Of a stretch of DNA of 7,083 bases, positions 6,143-7,083 are shown piece by piece. The position numbers and the translations under genes were made by a program. How positions within the stretch are numbered: position 1 is the first letter of the stretch; each line of letters opens with the position of its first letter. The stretch is from contig JAAZON010000056.1 of NCBI GenBank assembly GCA_012797725.1, positions 1-7,083 of the forward strand. The letters run 5' to 3'. Source of the DNA: SAR324 cluster bacterium. GTDB lineage: Bacteria > Bdellovibrionota > UBA2361 > JAAZON01. Under the pieces are notes generated by a model. That model worked only from the letters and a program-made list of their open reading frames with translations, was not told the DNA's origin and did no database searches.

Positions 6143-7083
6143 TAAATCCTTTCGCTGGTCAATTCTTCTCCCAAAAGGCATCTAGCAATTGCCGATTCAA
6201 TCTCATGTACTTTTATTGGCTCTGCGTTCATTCGGTTGAGACCTATTACTTTCTTTAGAAATCTAGAGCGAATAAGAGTCGCCAATTGTCCATTATTAAT
6301 TTCAGGAATAAGTATAGTTTCAAATGAATCAAGAACTTTCCCGAGATTTTCAGGGAAAGGATTCAAATAATAAAGGTGGGCAGACGATACGGTCTCCCCC
6401 CTGGAGTTGCAGTTCCGAACCGCCTCTTGTATAGCTCCCTCAGTACTGCCCCAACCTAGAACCAAAAGCTTTCCTTGCTTCGGGCCATGAACCTTCAATT
6501 GTGGAATATCCTTTACGATATTGCATATTTTTTGTTCCCTTAGACGCACCATTTTTTCATGGTTATCTCCATCGTTGCTCACAGAACCAGTTTCAAGATC
6601 CCGCTCCAAACCTCCCACTCTGTGCCTAAGCCCTTGAGTTCCAGGAATAGCCCATTCTCTAGACCCAATCTCATTGCGACGGTATGGATGGTAACTTTTT
6701 GTCTCCTCTGGTTGAACAAAATGAAATTCAAAATCAGCAAGTTTTGAAGTGTCTGGAAGCCTCCAGGGACCAAAAGTGTAGTTGATGTAACCCTCCGTCA
6801 TCAAAACCACAGGAGTCATGAACTTCGTTGCAATTCGGGCTGCTTCATATGCCATATAAAAGGCAGTATCTGGAGATGATGCAGCAAGTATACAAAGAGG
6901 CGCTTCTCCGTGTCGGCCATACATTGCTTGAAGCAAGTCTGCCTGTTCAGAACGAGTTGGAATTCCAGTTGCTGGCCCTGCCCTCTGAACATTTATCAGG
7001 ACAACAGGCAGTTCAGTAATTACGGCAAGGCCTAAAGCCTCAATCTTCAATGATATACCAGGGCCGCTAGAACCAGTCACAGC
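6142..7083 (-). CDS. korA: 2-oxoacid:ferredoxin oxidoreductase, alpha subunit (KorA type), C-terminal part
   Basis: 313 C-terminal residues; the gene enters from beyond 7083. The frame is open to the edge (Ala-Val-Thr-Gly-Ser-Ser-Gly-Pro-Gly-Ile-Ser). The segment beginning at the edge carries the pyrimidine-binding domain signature 'T-x-SGPGISLK-EALGLA', then 'PVVLINVQRAGPATGIPT' and 'RSEQADLLQAMYGRHGEAP', highly conserved in KorA. A second Rossmann-like domain follows ('GKLLVLGWGSTEGAIQEAV', then 'HLYYLNPFPENL' and 'ILIPEINNGQLATLIR'), as in the C-terminal transketolase domain of these enzymes. Family members of this type are about 600 residues, with the gamma domain fused at the N-terminus, so about half the protein is probably missing. 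It forms the catalytic complex with KorB, to which it is joined by a one-base stop/start overlap. Confidence 0.9.
   Translation of the reverse strand, partial: AVTGSSGPGISLKIEALGLAVITELPVVLINVQRAGPATGIPTRSEQADLLQAMYGRHGEAPLCILAASSPDTAFYMAYEAARIATKFMTPVVLMTEGYINYTFGPWRLPDTSKLADFEFHFVQPEETKSYHPYRRNEIGSREWAIPGTQGLRHRVGGLERDLETGSVSNDGDNHEKMVRLREQKICNIVKDIPQLKVHGPKQGKLLVLGWGSTEGAIQEAVRNCNSRGETVSSAHLYYLNPFPENLGKVLDSFETILIPEINNGQLATLIRSRFLKKVIGLNRMNAEPIKVHEIESAIARCLLGEELTSERI

Noticed and set aside
5108..6181. Longer korB reading from 6181 with 13 extra N-terminal residues
   Set aside because: It would overlap the conserved end of korA by 40 bases, whereas the TAATG junction at 6142 with AGGA upstream gives the usual KorB start.

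Overview
The window is bacterial chromosome of moderate, slightly AT-leaning composition. It reads as a Gram-negative-type, anaerobic or microaerobic metabolic background: it carries a ferredoxin-linked 2-oxoacid oxidoreductase, an exported haem protein and a ferrous-iron uptake gene. I could not assign a lineage from sequence alone. No mobile element, CRISPR array, tRNA or rRNA was seen.

Left end (1-852, minus strand): the first codons of a FeoA-domain protein lie at the edge and run out of the window. It has a well-formed sigma70-type promoter overlapped by a Fur-box-like sequence. Upstream of it, in the same direction, is an exported single-haem (CxxCH) protein of the DUF3365/Tll0287-like type. 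A 102-bp divergent spacer follows. It carries a perfect 14-bp dyad overlapping the best promoter of the next gene.

Centre (964-3902, plus strand): a full-length MprF, the bifunctional aminoacyl-phosphatidylglycerol synthase and flippase, is followed by a small FmdB-type zinc-ribbon protein.

Right half (minus strand): reading from the right edge there is a translationally coupled korA-korB pair (2-oxoacid:ferredoxin oxidoreductase alpha, cut by the window, and beta). A short GNAT enzyme resembling the compact N-acetylglutamate synthases follows. KorAB acts on 2-oxoglutarate or a related 2-oxoacid, and N-acetylglutamate is made from glutamate, so the cluster may sit at the 2-oxoglutarate/glutamate node; this is inference. 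Downstream, with its own promoter, is a Phd/VapB-type antitoxin and an abutting VapC-type PIN toxin.

The most notable feature is the toxin. Its reading frame is broken after codon 27 exactly at an A AAA AAG heptamer, the dnaX-type slippery sequence. A -1 slip there restores a complete 129-residue PIN protein. The same protein has Asn where this VapC group normally has a catalytic Asp. The locus is therefore either a decaying toxin kept with a live antitoxin or a toxin made by recoding; the sequence alone does not decide. The antitoxin promoter is also unusual: its -10 box is only six bases from the start codon, and a 12-bp tandem repeat covers the -35 box and part of the spacer.
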